From Cryoendolithus antarcticus (Eukaryota > Ascomycota > Dothideomycetes > Cladosporiales > Cladosporiaceae): a stretch of 64,000 bases of DNA. The position numbers and the translations under genes are program-made. Each line of letters starts with the position of its first letter. The stretch's first letter is position 1. The notes under the pieces are model-generated. The model was not told the DNA's origin, did no database searches, and was given only the letters and a program-made list of their open reading frames with translations. The stretch lies in assembly GCA_002077065.1 (NCBI GenBank), contig NAJO01000026.1:248001-312000 (forward strand), written 5' to 3'. Positions 1 to 10,315 of this stretch are shown in pieces.

Positions 1-2
1 AC

Positions 3-653
3 CAAGAATACTGCAGCATCCCCATCTCGATCATCGGAGGCTGCGTGGATACCGATCGGGCCAAGCTGACTAGTCCGGACGACGTGAGTGATACGTTTAG
101 AGATTTGCAGACTGTCAAGCGACTCGCCGTGAGCCTCACTCACCATCCTGATCTCACTCTCGTAGAGGACACCAGGATCAAGGGCCAGATGTGTGCCCTT
201 GTCTCCCTTTTCAAATCAATGACCCATCTTGTATCTCTGACGTTACACTGGTACAAATCTCTCGATCGGACAGCCGGGCGATGGGATTCGGCAATAGAGG
301 AAATATGGCTCCACTGCTCCCTGTTCACACTCACCTTACCCTCGCTGAGGCATCTCGAACTCATCGGCATTCCATTCCAGCCAGACTCACTCCTCGACTT
401 CCTCTGGAGAACGTCGATCACCCACTTCGCGCACCAGGGGGTCTGCCTGGGAGCTCGCAGACGTTTGTCTCGTTTCATGACGGCTCACACATGGAGGCCG
501 ATACTCGAGCACATCGCGAGCTCCGAGAGCACGATCACGTACTTCCAACTCGATGACATTGTGGAGAAGGACTGCTTATATTGGTTTAAATGGTGGATGG
601 CGAACCTAGACTTGCCTAATGGGAGAAAGTGGGACCCAGTGAAGTACGCCTGA
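3..653 (+). CDS. Hypothetical protein, C-terminal part (cut by window edge)
   Basis: The reading frame is open from base 3 to the TGA at 651-653. There is no credible ATG near the edge: the first in-window initiator-like codon is a GTG at 45. So this is the 3' end of a gene that begins outside the window. The visible ~216 residues are rich in Leu, Trp and His, with leucine-spaced segments (LVSLTLHW, LPSLRHLELIGIPF) resembling the LRR-like C-termini of fungal F-box/LRR hypothetical proteins. No catalytic motif is seen. The LRR-like reading is inference; a lineage-specific unknown protein is equally possible. Confidence 0.6.
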   Translation, partial: QEYCSIPISIIGGCVDTDRAKLTSPDDVSDTFRDLQTVKRLAVSLTHHPDLTLVEDTRIKGQMCALVSLFKSMTHLVSLTLHWYKSLDRTAGRWDSAIEEIWLHCSLFTLTLPSLRHLELIGIPFQPDSLLDFLWRTSITHFAHQGVCLGARRRLSRFMTAHTWRPILEHIASSESTITYFQLDDIVEKDCLYWFKWWMANLDLPNGRKWDPVKYA

Positions 654-1130
654 CAGGTGCGGGAGTGGAGGTATGGCTGGAGGATGCTTTCACCAAGAGC
701 AAGGCTCACCGAAGCACAGAGTCGGCCGAAGGGTAGAAGGCGCGAATGAGGTGGTATGGACCGCCGGATTAGGATTATCTAGTTGCCAGTCACGACCTTG
801 TACTGCGTGAAGTGGAAAGAATGATGGGATTCGTTCCATGTGGATATTCCGTGTAGTCACTCATCTTACGTGCTAATCAATGCTCTGAAGTGGCTTCGAC
901 ATCGCTTCGAATGGCGTATTCCTTGCCGGGTCGCGCCGATCACTCAAACCCCACGCAGCTTGCACTATTCCGCTCCTAGCAGTTGGAAAGTCACGTCACG
1001 CCGCAATCCTGTTTGGCCGTGGCACCGAAATGTCGCTGCACCCGCGGAAGATTGAACCGAGCCCGCAAATCACACGCCCATGCGTCGATTCCTGCAAGTC
1101 TCACCCTCGACCTCATCGTTTCCTCATTCA
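654..1130. other. Intergenic, no gene seen
   Basis: This stretch lies between the 3' ends of two convergent genes. Only short ORFs without codon-use or motif support are present. It should hold the two 3' UTRs. Confidence 0.5.
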
Positions 1131-2327
1131 TCACCGCTTCTTCGCCTCCCTCGGCTTACACTCATCGCCTTGCACCGGATGCAGCATAATCTTATTCGGG
1201 TAATCCGGCCGATTGCTTGAATGCCCCTTACTCCAATCATAGCTCACCGCATACGCAAAGATACTTCCCGTTCGATTGAAGTCCGTCGCAGTGATACTGC
1301 CGCCCACCTCCGGGTATCCCTTCAACCTGTGCTTCGCATCCTTGTCCCAGAAGTGGAATGTGCCGTCCGCGCCAGCCGTGCTAAAGGTGCCGTGAACGGG
1401 GTGGAATGATATGGCGTTGACGCTGTAGACATTTTGCGTATTTCGGTCTGTGGGCGAGGTGGCGCGGTGGCATTTGAAGGAGAAGTTGTTGGACTGCTTG
1501 TCCTCGGGGATGTATTGGATGGCGCAGCGGCCTTCGATGCTTCCTACTGCGTAGCCGGTGGCGTCTGTGAATGTGCGGACGACGCGGGTCTGGAACTTGA
1601 GAGGCGATTGGATGGATTTGAAGAATGTGCCTGGGTTCTTGAGGTCGATGACGTTCACCCATCGCTCGGCGGTGCCGACTACCAGCAGCTCCGTGTTGTT
1701 TGTGGATGCGTTGTGGCGGACATCCATGGAGTAGACGCGGTCTTGACAGGTAACTGTTGCGACGGCTTGTTGTTGTCGCAGGTCCCAGTACTTGATCGTC
1801 TTATCCCAGCTGCCAGTCACGAGCATGTGTTGGCCGTTGACGAATATGCTTTCGACGCATTTGATGGGTTGGTCGTGCACTGCGACTTGCTGTGCTGTTG
1901 TCGCGCCTGCTGCGAGATCGAGCATGCGCGCTGCCTTGTCGGCGCCTCCGCCGAACACCTTCTGTCCGTCCTTCGACCAGCAGCATGAGAGCACTGGACC
2001 TTCATGCTCGAACATCGCCTTCCCTTGACTTTGCCCATTGCCATCAATCTCGTATATCCGCACTTTCTTGTCCCATGATGCGACTGCTAGGTGTTCGGAC
2101 TGTGGTGAGAATCGAAGATCCGATATGCTGTCTTCTGGTGGGTTGCTAAGAGGTAGATCCTTGCTTAGATCGCCTTGTGTTGGGTTTGCAGCAGATGCCG
2201 CCGACGAATTGCCGAAGAGGCCAGCCATATCAATCGACTCGAAGCCAGGCGATTTGACAGTGCGCGGCGTTCGCGGCGACTGATCAGGGTTGTGAGTGCT
2301 GCCGATCTTGTTAGTTCTGCGCTGCAT
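1131..2327 (-). CDS. RAE1: RAE1/Gle2-like WD40 mRNA export factor
   Basis: Single-exon 398-aa WD40 protein of the Rae1/Gle2 family, which binds the GLEBS motif of a nucleoporin at the nuclear pore and supports mRNA export. The propeller runs from about residue 65 to the end. Family-typical stretches include SDLRFSP, LAVASWDKKVRIYEI, VTGSWDKTIKYWDLR, FSFKCHR, ISFHPVHGTFSTAGADG and a final AYAVSYDWSKG blade. ATG at 2327 is the first in frame, and a TATATA box lies on the minus strand about 60 nt upstream (near 2390). A second start at Met34 (2228, MAGLFG) would give 365 aa, closer to the usual family length of about 365-370, so the 33-residue extension is uncertain. Family assignment is firm. 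Confidence 0.9.
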   Translation of the reverse strand: MQRRTNKIGSTHNPDQSPRTPRTVKSPGFESIDMAGLFGNSSAASAANPTQGDLSKDLPLSNPPEDSISDLRFSPQSEHLAVASWDKKVRIYEIDGNGQSQGKAMFEHEGPVLSCCWSKDGQKVFGGGADKAARMLDLAAGATTAQQVAVHDQPIKCVESIFVNGQHMLVTGSWDKTIKYWDLRQQQAVATVTCQDRVYSMDVRHNASTNNTELLVVGTAERWVNVIDLKNPGTFFKSIQSPLKFQTRVVRTFTDATGYAVGSIEGRCAIQYIPEDKQSNNFSFKCHRATSPTDRNTQNVYSVNAISFHPVHGTFSTAGADGTFHFWDKDAKHRLKGYPEVGGSITATDFNRTGSIFAYAVSYDWSKGHSSNRPDYPNKIMLHPVQGDECKPREAKKR

Positions 2328-3779
2328 CTTGGTGGTGGTGTGAGTGGATTGATCTGTACCTTCTACCGTGTGCTACTCTGGATGTATATAGGGGGGAAGT
2401 GAACGAGAATCAGAGGTGAACAGTAGAAGAAGTTCATGTATCATAGAGAATCGCCTACTGCCTACATGCCTAGCTCGTGGAGAGGTGAAGTCGCGAAGAC
2501 TACGCGAAGCGGCAACGTTCCGCTTTGCCAAGCCAGCAGCTCTTCATCAGAAATCTCGACTTGATTACCATCCTCCTCCCAACTCCTCGCCCAACAATTC
2601 GCAGTCGAAGCTCACGTACAGACAGCCACTTGGTAGTCATCAACACACAGCTTTGGGAGAAAGTCCCCGGACGCTTCAATAGCACCTGCTGAAAAGCGCC
2701 GCCACAGAAGCACATGCGGCTCACCTCGACCAACCTCCATCCCTCATCGCACCCTGCCTTGTCGTCTGCACTCTTGCTTTAAGGCTTGTCAGCTCGGACC
2801 ATACCATGCTTCGAGACCGGTACTTCGGTGCTGCCTTTCACGAGGGGACGATGATATGAGTCTGCGCTCCTGGCGTGCTGATCTCGCTGCTGGCTTGCTG
2901 ACATTCAGGAGGAGACATGGCAGGTATTGTTGTGAGCAAGTTGGATTCAAGGTTGGCGCAGAGGGCCATTCGTCAAAATCGATAGTTATGCGAATGCCTG
3001 ACTGATCTCTCCGAACGCGCTTCACTCGACTTGCAATCGGAGACTAAGTCAGGTTACTCGATGGGGCTTATTCTTGATGCGAGGAGTTCACACACCTTTT
3101 TGGGTCTGCTCGAGTGGACTTCACGGTCTGCGGCGGGAGCTGTGTCAAAGCAGCCAGACTCGTTGGCCATGTGTATGGCAGTGGGGCAAGAGAGGTCTCG
3201 AAGCGTGCAGGTGATGAGACAAAGGAAATAGAGTCAAGCACTGAATTACGGACTTGCGGTGTGCCCTTCACTGGGTGCATTTGCGGTTCACTTTGATGCA
3301 TACATTTACCTACGACGGTATCTGATGGACGCTTCGAGATCTTGCTGCCCATGTTGCGAAGTTGCGGGGCAGAAGGCTCTGGGTGCCGGTAGTAGATAGT
3401 ACACAGTTGAGTCGGTAGAGCAGTTCACTGACTGGCGATCGCGACGTCGCCTACGCAGATCATTGCATTGTGAAAGAACTGTAAGTCGCAGCAGGCGCGC
3501 AACTCTCTACAGTCGTACTTCCCTCTCAGCATCTTTGCCAAGTCCGCTCGTTTGCTACGCGTCAATCTTGTTCATCCTGATCCTCGCATCACTGCTGATT
3601 CTCATCCACACACTGGTGCAGCTCACCGACCTGGTTGCAACTTGCTCCTCCACTACAACATCGCATCGAGCCTCTCTCGGCATCACACAACAGGTATGGC
3701 ACTCTCCACGTTGGACGTATGCAACACGTGCGGCCATTTTTGCATCCCAACACATGGCGCTCACGCATCTATAGACACC
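2328..3779. other. Intergenic with RAE1 promoter
   Basis: About 1.45 kb between two divergent genes. On the minus strand a TATATA element near 2385-2392 precedes the RAE1 start. Toward the right, a GTATGG...CTATAG stretch (about 3695-3775) could be a 5'-leader intron of the next gene. The short ORFs present have no supporting features. Confidence 0.45.
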
Positions 3780-4475
3780 ATGGCTATCGTTGAAGCTTCA
3801 CAGGGCACTCCAGCCAAGCCCAGATGCCGCCTGCTCGAGCTTCCCAAGGAGCTACGCATCAGAATCGCGGAGTATGTCGTCGCTGGCTCTCAGCCGGACC
3901 TGAAGAGAAGAAACTTCTTCAGCTGGCATGAATGGGGCCATGCTTGTGAGGCGGTGAAGGGCCGCTGCGCGCCGTTTCTGACACTGACTCTATTACACAC
4001 ATGTGCTTACTTCCACGACGATGTGTTCTACCGCATGGTCCGCACCAGTATGGAGGAAATTCTTGCGGAGCTTAGCACAATCTGCACGGAATGGGAGCGT
4101 CTTCGTACACGCCAATACGTTGAGGAGGATGATGATGATGGTACAGCATCAAGTGACGATGCATACTTCTCAGGCGAAGACGGGGACTGGGATGACTTTG
4201 AAGAAGACAATAACGACGACGAAGGTCAGGGCGATGGCAGCGAGCCGTCGGTCGAAGAGGCTGACGAATAGCCGTACGATGACAGTGAGGATCCCGGTTT
4301 GCAGAGGGACTACGTTGGCGAGTATCATTTCGAGGTCATGGAGGTACTCGATGGATGGAAGTCCGTCGTCTGGGGCACTGGGGAAGCACTGAAAGGTACG
4401 CACACCTATGCATTGATCAGAATGCACCTAATACTGGGGGGAAAGGGACTGACGTACCAAGTAGTAGGTGTATAG
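3780..4475 (+). pseudogene. F-box-like family copy 1, interrupted by an in-frame TAG
   Basis: ATG at 3780 opens a 163-codon frame (MAIVEASQGTPAKPRC, then LLELPKELRIRI) ending at TAG 4269-4271 after a very acidic Asp/Glu tract (about 4119-4268). The same frame stays open to TAG 4473-4475. It encodes a segment (EVMEVLDGWKSVVWGTGEAL, about 4334-4393) that aligns with the conserved C-terminal Trp helix of sibling copies. The stop therefore appears to truncate a once longer protein; CAG to TAG is a one-base change. Alternatives are a noncanonical intron (GTCAGG...GAATAG) removing the stop, or a genuine 163-aa short form. Function unknown; F-box-like N-terminus by motif only. Confidence 0.6.
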
Positions 4476-5045
4476 TAAGACAAAGGCTCCGTACTGCAGA
4501 CCCAGTCGGCTTCTCGCCGCTCTGCACACTTAGTCGGCACATGCACCTATATGGACAAGACTACAATTGGATGAGCAACCAGCAGGCAGCAAGTGGGGTT
4601 AAAGGGTGGCACTACATCGCCTCTAGAGATTGGCGCCAGGCTGAGCGGCTGGCGATACAGCTGTTGCTCAGAGCGCTGCCTCGGACCTAGTGACACGTTC
4701 GACGCAATAGAGGAACTCAAAGGCCTGCAGAGGGATAGCCTAGTGAGTATGCGGGTGTCTTGTCCCCTGTCCGCATCGATAGGCCTGCGCTAGGCTCATC
4801 TCCACTGTGCTCTTGCCACTTCTGCGAAGTACCGCGCCTTCTTTTTCATGTAGTAGTCCGTCACCACTGTTTGCTTGCTCTTCATTTCGCGCGTCAAGCT
4901 TTCATTCTCTTGCTCTGCATGACAACGGAGTCTGTAATGAGCATCTATGAAACATCGCTATATTGCTATGAATCATCCTACTGCTCCAGGTAAAGTCACC
5001 AGTTAGCAACATTGAGCTCCGCTCGCTACTACTTGATCCAAAACG
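4476..5045. other. Intergenic between family copies 1 and 2
   Basis: No gene supported. It contains T/C-rich stretches just upstream of copy 2, as expected for a fungal promoter. Confidence 0.4.
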
Positions 5046-5525
5046 ATGACAAGTCTCGCAGTTCCGCCGACAAAGCCAGCCCAGTCCAGATGCTATCTAC
5101 TGGGGCTACCCACCGAGCTCCTCTTCGACATCGTCGACCTCGTGATGGAAGCCTCCGTGCCACCTCTCTTGGGCAGACTCAGATTTCCCGACCCAGAGGA
5201 CTTCCAGTTCTACTGCATCATGCTACGACGCCGATGCGTACCACTCCTCTTCCACCCTCTGTCTCGGACCTGCCTCGCCTTCCGCACTAAGGACATCCAG
5301 GCATCGATCCGCCGAACTATGGCGAAGTTTGAAGCAGGACTTCATGCATTGGCGGCTCATTGGGACGACATTGACAAGTCGGACGGCCTGAAGGAGTGGA
5401 CGTTATGCTGGGAGGGTGTGCACCAATTTCCGCGGCACTGGCAATGGAGGAAATGGGATGCGATGATGCAGTGTATCTACGTGAACGGGTACATTGACTG
5501 CCTACGCGAGGTGATGGAGGAGTGA
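5046..5525 (+). pseudogene. F-box-like family copy 2, stop at the conserved Trp
   Basis: ATG 5046 begins a 159-aa frame (MTSLAVPPTKPAQSRC, LLGLPTELLFDIVDLV; the central segment RRRCVPLLFHPLSRTC replaces the usual RRCARF..LLHTC). The frame ends at TGA 5523-5525. Downstream in the same frame it continues EDFILGAEELHNG. Aligned with copy 1 (EVLDGWKSVVWGTGEALKG), the TGA falls exactly on the family's invariant Trp, so TGG to TGA is the simplest explanation. The remaining 159 aa may still be made. No function known; likely a truncated or decaying member of the block. Confidence 0.6.
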
Positions 5526-6099
5526 GAGGATTTCATACTGGGAGCGGAGGAGCTGCACAATGGGTGAGTACGCTGCGCTTGTGTTGCATGTATTTCAGTT
5601 GGGACACAGCATGAGAAGTCAGGGCGATGGGCTAACAAATCTCAGTGTTGCAAAGGCGAGGACAAATGGCACTTTCCAGGTACGCGAGAGGCCGATGCAC
5701 AGCGCGCGTTGTCATCGGGGTGCAGTTGGGCCATGCGTTGGCCATCATCTATGTCGCTTGCCCAGCCGCAAACGGTGAGTAAGTCACGCCTGGTATCACC
5801 ATATTAGGGAGTGTTCATTGCAGGATATCGTGCCAAGGTGTACCAATAATGCAGGTGGTTTTCTACATTCGCAAAATACTGAGTTGTCCTCCGTTGGAAG
5901 TTCATTCCATCCATTGGCTCTATCTCGAAATCTGCTGACCTTTCGGATTGGTATGATTTGGAAAAATTGGCGTTGAAGCGCATGCCGATTCTCAACAGTT
6001 GGATCCTCACAAGGCTGTACTACGCTCTTCCAAGAACCAAACGCGGCGTCACACCCACATGGTTGTGGAGGGACGCACCCAAAACGGAGAGCGGCTGAC
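5526..6099. other. Intergenic between family copies 2 and 3
   Basis: A GTGAGT donor lies at about 5562, shortly after the interrupted frame of copy 2, suggesting an old 3' intron. No other coding signal was seen. Confidence 0.35.
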
Positions 6100-7011
6100 A
6101 TGCCAATCGCCACAATCGATCGCTTGCTCGCTGGGATGCCGCAGCGCGAATGCCCAAACCCTACCCCAAAGCGCACTTCAGGTACTACAAAAGACCAGCC
6201 TGCAGCGCTATCTATCGCAGAACCGTGCAGGGCACGATCAAGGCCGTGGCGTCATATACTCCGTATCATAGTAAGTCTTCTTATCTGTGCTGCCCGCTTC
6301 AATAAGAAGCCAAACTGATCCTTCTGCAAGACGAGGTACTCGCATCATACGAATGGGCCATGTCGGTCAATCTGCCGCCGTCACGCTGCCAACCCTCCTA
6401 AACCTCGCGGTCTCCTCGATCTCCCGACAGAGATCCGCCTCGTGATATTCAAGCTCGTTATTCAAGACTCTAGGCACTTGCTTGAGACGGGCCTCCATGA
6501 CTCTCAGGACGCCCGAAAACCACGACTGCAGCAGCTCAATATCCAGCTTCACACCCGTCGCTGCGAACAGTTCTGCAACCTGCCCGTTCTCCGCGTCTGC
6601 AAAACTTTGCGTCGCGAGGCCTCTCCTTTGACGACCTCAGTAATACATGAGATGCTTGTCCGTTGCCGACTGACATCACGGCGATATTGGGGCGATGACG
6701 AGGAGTCCGCAGACCAAGATACCATCTGGGCGATAAAACTCGGCGTCATCCCACATCACAGGTTTCAATTGATGAGAATGCTCGAAGAGCTCATCTTCAA
6801 GCTCGAACAAGCGATTACGGCGATGACGAACGGCTGCGCAGGGAATGGATCTAGTATTCCGTGCACCGTATACAAGACCTTTCGCAGGGCGCGAGTTAGA
6901 GACAGCACTGAGGGAATAAGGTCGGCGTTGCCGTACAATGAGGTCCACTGTGCGACCTGTCGACCAGGATCTGTCCGAAGCGTAGCCCGGCGGCGACTTG
7001 CCAACTGCTGA
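6100..7011 (+). CDS. F-box-like family copy 3 (two-exon model)
   Basis: The family domain (LLDLPTEIRLVIFKLVIQD, later RRCEQFCNLPVLRVCKTLRREA) is in a frame with no ATG of its own. A consensus intron at 6271-6330 (GTAAGT; CTGAT branch site; CAAG acceptor) joins it in phase 0 to an upstream ORF from ATG 6100. This gives 6100-6270 + 6331-7011, 283 aa. The first 57 residues show no similarity to siblings, so the true first exon may differ. The F-box-like motif sits at about residues 88-106. The Trp helix seen in other copies is not evident near the C-terminus, so this copy may be diverged or altered at its 3' end. Function unknown. Confidence 0.5.
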
Positions 7012-7352
7012 GGTGGATGTCAGCCTACATGGACAGAAGCAGTGGTGAAGCCAAGTTCGCAGTCTTCAAGTCTGGCTTTCAATAGGAATAGTCATGAATG
7101 CCGTTCCCTCATGCAGGCGGTGGCCTGAATAGGTGAGACCCAGAGCGCTCCATCTGCAACTCGACTTGTATCGATCAAGCGCAGGGCAGGTCTGTTCCCA
7201 TTGTGCGATGCAGGAGCCAGGTGCAGCCTTCCGTACCTTCCTCACATTTCTCCCGCATTCCCGCACATGCACTACATACAGTTTGCCATCTGAACCAATC
7301 CTGTACCGCTCTGCCCATAACATTTGGATTGGCACTGACCTCAAGAGCGGCC
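7012..7352. other. Intergenic between family copies 3 and 4
   Basis: The frame of copy 4 is open upstream to 7203, but only with a GTG. No ATG or domain homology supports extension. Otherwise no gene was seen. Confidence 0.4.
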
Positions 7353-8414
7353 ATGATGCCACCACTTCTCAGCACTACATCAGATGGCTGTGCTCTCTCA
7401 CGTACGACCACAAGACTGCGTCATCTCCTCACTCTGTCCAAGGCGATCCGCGTGAAGATCATCGGCTTCGTGCTTGATGATTGTGCCCCGTCGATACAAC
7501 AAATTCACGGTTCTGACGAGCGCATCACGGAAAGAGACTTTGAGCGCCGATGCCTGGGATTCGTTCAACATCCTCTATTGCACGTCTGTGCTCTCACCCG
7601 TCAGGAGACATCGTCACTCATTGACGTCGCGATGGGAACGCTCATCGCCCAAATAGATACGGAGTGGTCGTTCTGGAATAATGCTTTCGAAACGCCCGAG
7701 CGTGTTGGCCGTAATTCTGTACAGGGCAACAGTGACCTCTCCACAAGGGGTAAGCTTCAGCAGCAGCTTGAACTTTGGCGGAATTACGGAACCGTTGTCG
7801 GTGGCATAGACTTTGAGCGGAAATCGATCTACCTCTCAATAGGCTTGCGGGATCTTCCAAGGCACTTCTATGGCAAGCCCTTCCGTCTGCTCGACTTGCC
7901 GAAAGAGCTTCAACTCGAGATCTTTGAGTTCGCCGTTCAGAGCGCTTCAATCTCGTGCAAGAACCAAAGCGATGGAAAAGAGATGATTTCCCTGATTCGT
8001 TTCGAGCGTCGCTGCGCACGTTTCGTCGAGATGCCGTTGCTGCATGTCTGCACGCAAGTTCGCCGAGAAGTAACCCTCATCGTCAGCACGGTCATGCGGA
8101 GACTCGTGATAGAGAGCGCAAAGCAAGCAGACGCGCTGGGGAGGGTGGCAAGGGCCAGGTACAGCAATCTGAGAGGGCCCGACGCGGGGACAACGATGAG
8201 AAATTACCGTTCCGCCAGAGCAGTAGATGCGCAGCACAAGCTCTGGAGAGACTACACCAGTACTCTGGATCAAACTTTGCGAGCATGGAAAGAGACGTAC
8301 CGTGATAGCAAGATGTCCCTGGCCGCGTGGCGGCAATCGGGAAGGCGCTACACTGCGATGCGGAATTACCACCGGGCGACAACGCGGGCAAGGTCGATGC
8401 ACTTGCAGATCTGA
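7353..8414 (+). CDS. Double-domain F-box-like protein (copies 4a and 4b)
   Basis: ATG 7353 is the first ATG in a frame giving 353 aa. The protein holds two family domains in tandem. Domain a (about residues 23-150) has RHLLTLSKAIRVKIIGFVL, ITERDFERRCLGFV and PLLHVCALTRQET. Domain b (about 185-330) has RLLDLPKELQLEIFEFAVQ, RFERRCARFVEMPLLHVC and the LRAWKETY Trp helix. Domain a has lost the LPxEL core (LTLSKAI), while domain b keeps it. The arrangement implies an internal duplication or fusion of neighbouring single-domain genes, since flanking copies are single. No enzymatic motif is seen; a protein-protein adaptor role is inference from the F-box-like helix. Confidence 0.65.
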   Translation: MMPPLLSTTSDGCALSRTTTRLRHLLTLSKAIRVKIIGFVLDDCAPSIQQIHGSDERITERDFERRCLGFVQHPLLHVCALTRQETSSLIDVAMGTLIAQIDTEWSFWNNAFETPERVGRNSVQGNSDLSTRGKLQQQLELWRNYGTVVGGIDFERKSIYLSIGLRDLPRHFYGKPFRLLDLPKELQLEIFEFAVQSASISCKNQSDGKEMISLIRFERRCARFVEMPLLHVCTQVRREVTLIVSTVMRRLVIESAKQADALGRVARARYSNLRGPDAGTTMRNYRSARAVDAQHKLWRDYTSTLDQTLRAWKETYRDSKMSLAAWRQSGRRYTAMRNYHRATTRARSMHLQI

Positions 8415-8873
8415 TAGCTATAATACGCGCGGCTTACACAGTCGGAGAGTGTGGGAACATGGAGGGTACTATGGAAGGCGATGCAGATGGGTGCGACGCA
8501 GGAGAGAAGCGGCTGAATCTTGAGGCTCGGGATGGAACTGTGCTTCGCCGTGATGGTTGGTCCCTCGTGGGCGACTGCTAGTTGGAGCTGTTGAGGTAGA
8601 GCAGTATCGCGAACCTCCAGTGGCAGCTGTGAATGATACTCCCGCTCAGGGCAGAAACATATCGAACACGACCGTACCTCCCATAGTCGTTGCCGCACAA
8701 ACAGTGACTGCCTCACAGTCTCCTCATCACATGGCTGGGATGTTTCATTGCATGTCCTCCCCCAATACCGATTGTACCAGGACCAGAAATCAATCCGCGA
8801 AGGCTTCACACCGATGGCTCGGAGCATCGGTTGTCTCGAGCCTCCCTATGCTGCATTGTCCGGACATGTCGCG
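8415..8873. other. Intergenic between copies 4 and 5
   Basis: The copy 5 frame is open back to about 8748 and includes an alternative in-frame ATG at 8814. The rest shows no supported gene. Confidence 0.4.
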
Positions 8874-9356
8874 ATGCCTATTGATGGCGTAGTCACTGGT
8901 GAGCACCAGGTGGAATCTCCACGCTGTGCAACCTGCCATCTTCTCAGTCTACCCAAAGAGCTTCGCCTCAGTATCATCAAGCTCATTGTGCAGAAGTCCC
9001 TGCCTTCCGTGAAGCGAGACAAAAGCAATAGCTCGGATGACCTCGTCTCCAAGGCAGTCCTCGAACGCCGCTGTGCGCAATTCGTCAACATGCCAATGAT
9101 GCATAGCTGCTCCTTGATCCGCTACGATGCCTTCCATATCATAAATCTCGCTCTGAACGGCCTGGGTCAGGATATAGCGAAGGAGGTTGCGATCTGGGAC
9201 GACATCGCAACCGCGCTGGAGCGCGTAGGTCCGTGCACTGATGCCTTGGCAGAGGAGTACACCAGATGGGTCGGCTTCAAGTGGACTGTCAGCAGGGTGC
9301 ATTTTGAGTGGATGTCGATGTGTGCCGGACCCGGATGGCACCCAGTACGAAGGTGA
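8874..9356 (+). CDS. F-box-like family copy 5
   Basis: 160-aa frame from ATG 8874 (MPIDGVVTGEHQVESPRC, then CHLLSLPKELRLSIIKLIV). This start puts the F-box-like helix about 20 residues from the N-terminus, as in sibling copies; ATG 8814 would add 20 residues. The middle contains LERRCAQFVNMPMMHSCSLIRYDA. The C-terminus has the Trp-containing helix (VHFEWMSMCAGPGW). No stop or frameshift interrupts the domain, so it looks intact. Function unknown. Confidence 0.6.
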   Translation: MPIDGVVTGEHQVESPRCATCHLLSLPKELRLSIIKLIVQKSLPSVKRDKSNSSDDLVSKAVLERRCAQFVNMPMMHSCSLIRYDAFHIINLALNGLGQDIAKEVAIWDDIATALERVGPCTDALAEEYTRWVGFKWTVSRVHFEWMSMCAGPGWHPVRR

Positions 9357-10315
9357 CACTGAAGGCTTCGAACGAGTATGGGCAATATGGCTGTCGATGT
9401 TGCTGGACTGTACAGAAGCAGTGCTCGAAAGCACTCCAACCGCAGCCCTCTCTCTGCGCTACGATTGAGGCATCGCAGACTGGGCAGTTTCGGATGAGAA
9501 GTGTACATGTCGGCGAGGACAAAGGGTCCACGCGACCGACAATCGCAGAAACAGACACGCTGCAGTGGCTGGGTCGCAATGGGAACGCACCGTAGAGAGC
9601 TGAAAGAGCAGGGCTGCATGAGGGTGCGGCAATGGCATCAGTCTCGTATGGTCTCTACGACGCGACTATTGGACGGTTCAATTATAAGGTCACTGTCAAT
9701 CTTCATCTCCTCAGATCAGGTCTTTCCGCTGCTAGATCATTCTCCTGCGCGTACTGTTGACATTAGGCACGTAGACGTTAGGGCACGCGAGCACACAAAT
9801 TGTGTGCAAGTTCCGCCCCTAACAGCTAGTCAGCAACGGTCTCAAGCATCATGAATCAAGGTAAAGGTTACGGGGAAGATTGGAGTGGCGGCGTCGTAGC
9901 GAGCAAGTGCAGATAGCGAAACCACGGGATCATGCAGCGGATGGCGACGTGCAGCGCAAACGGGCACGTATTTGCATGCCCAACCCCGAGAGATGCAAAC
10001 CAAACGCACGTTGGTGCTTGTCTGTCACCAACGGTGGCAGCTGCGAGATCTGAGGCATCGTACCTTCCTTCAACCTCTTCTACACAAACACGAGGGTAAA
10101 GGTCCCGTACAGCCGTACTCGGTCCACTCTTGAATCGACAGCCGAGCCACAGTCCACAGACTACTCAGCATATTGCACTGTGCCAATATCGTCTTGCGCT
10201 GATACGATGGCAGACCAAGGTGACCTTTGAGCCCGGCTTCAACTGGCTGGGAGTTCAACAGACAGACAAAGGCTGACTTGACGCAGATGACGATTCCGCT
10301 CCGGATCTTGTGCAC
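9357..10315. other. Intergenic between copies 5 and 6
   Basis: Nearly 1 kb without a supported gene. Short ORFs on both strands lack motifs. Confidence 0.4.
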
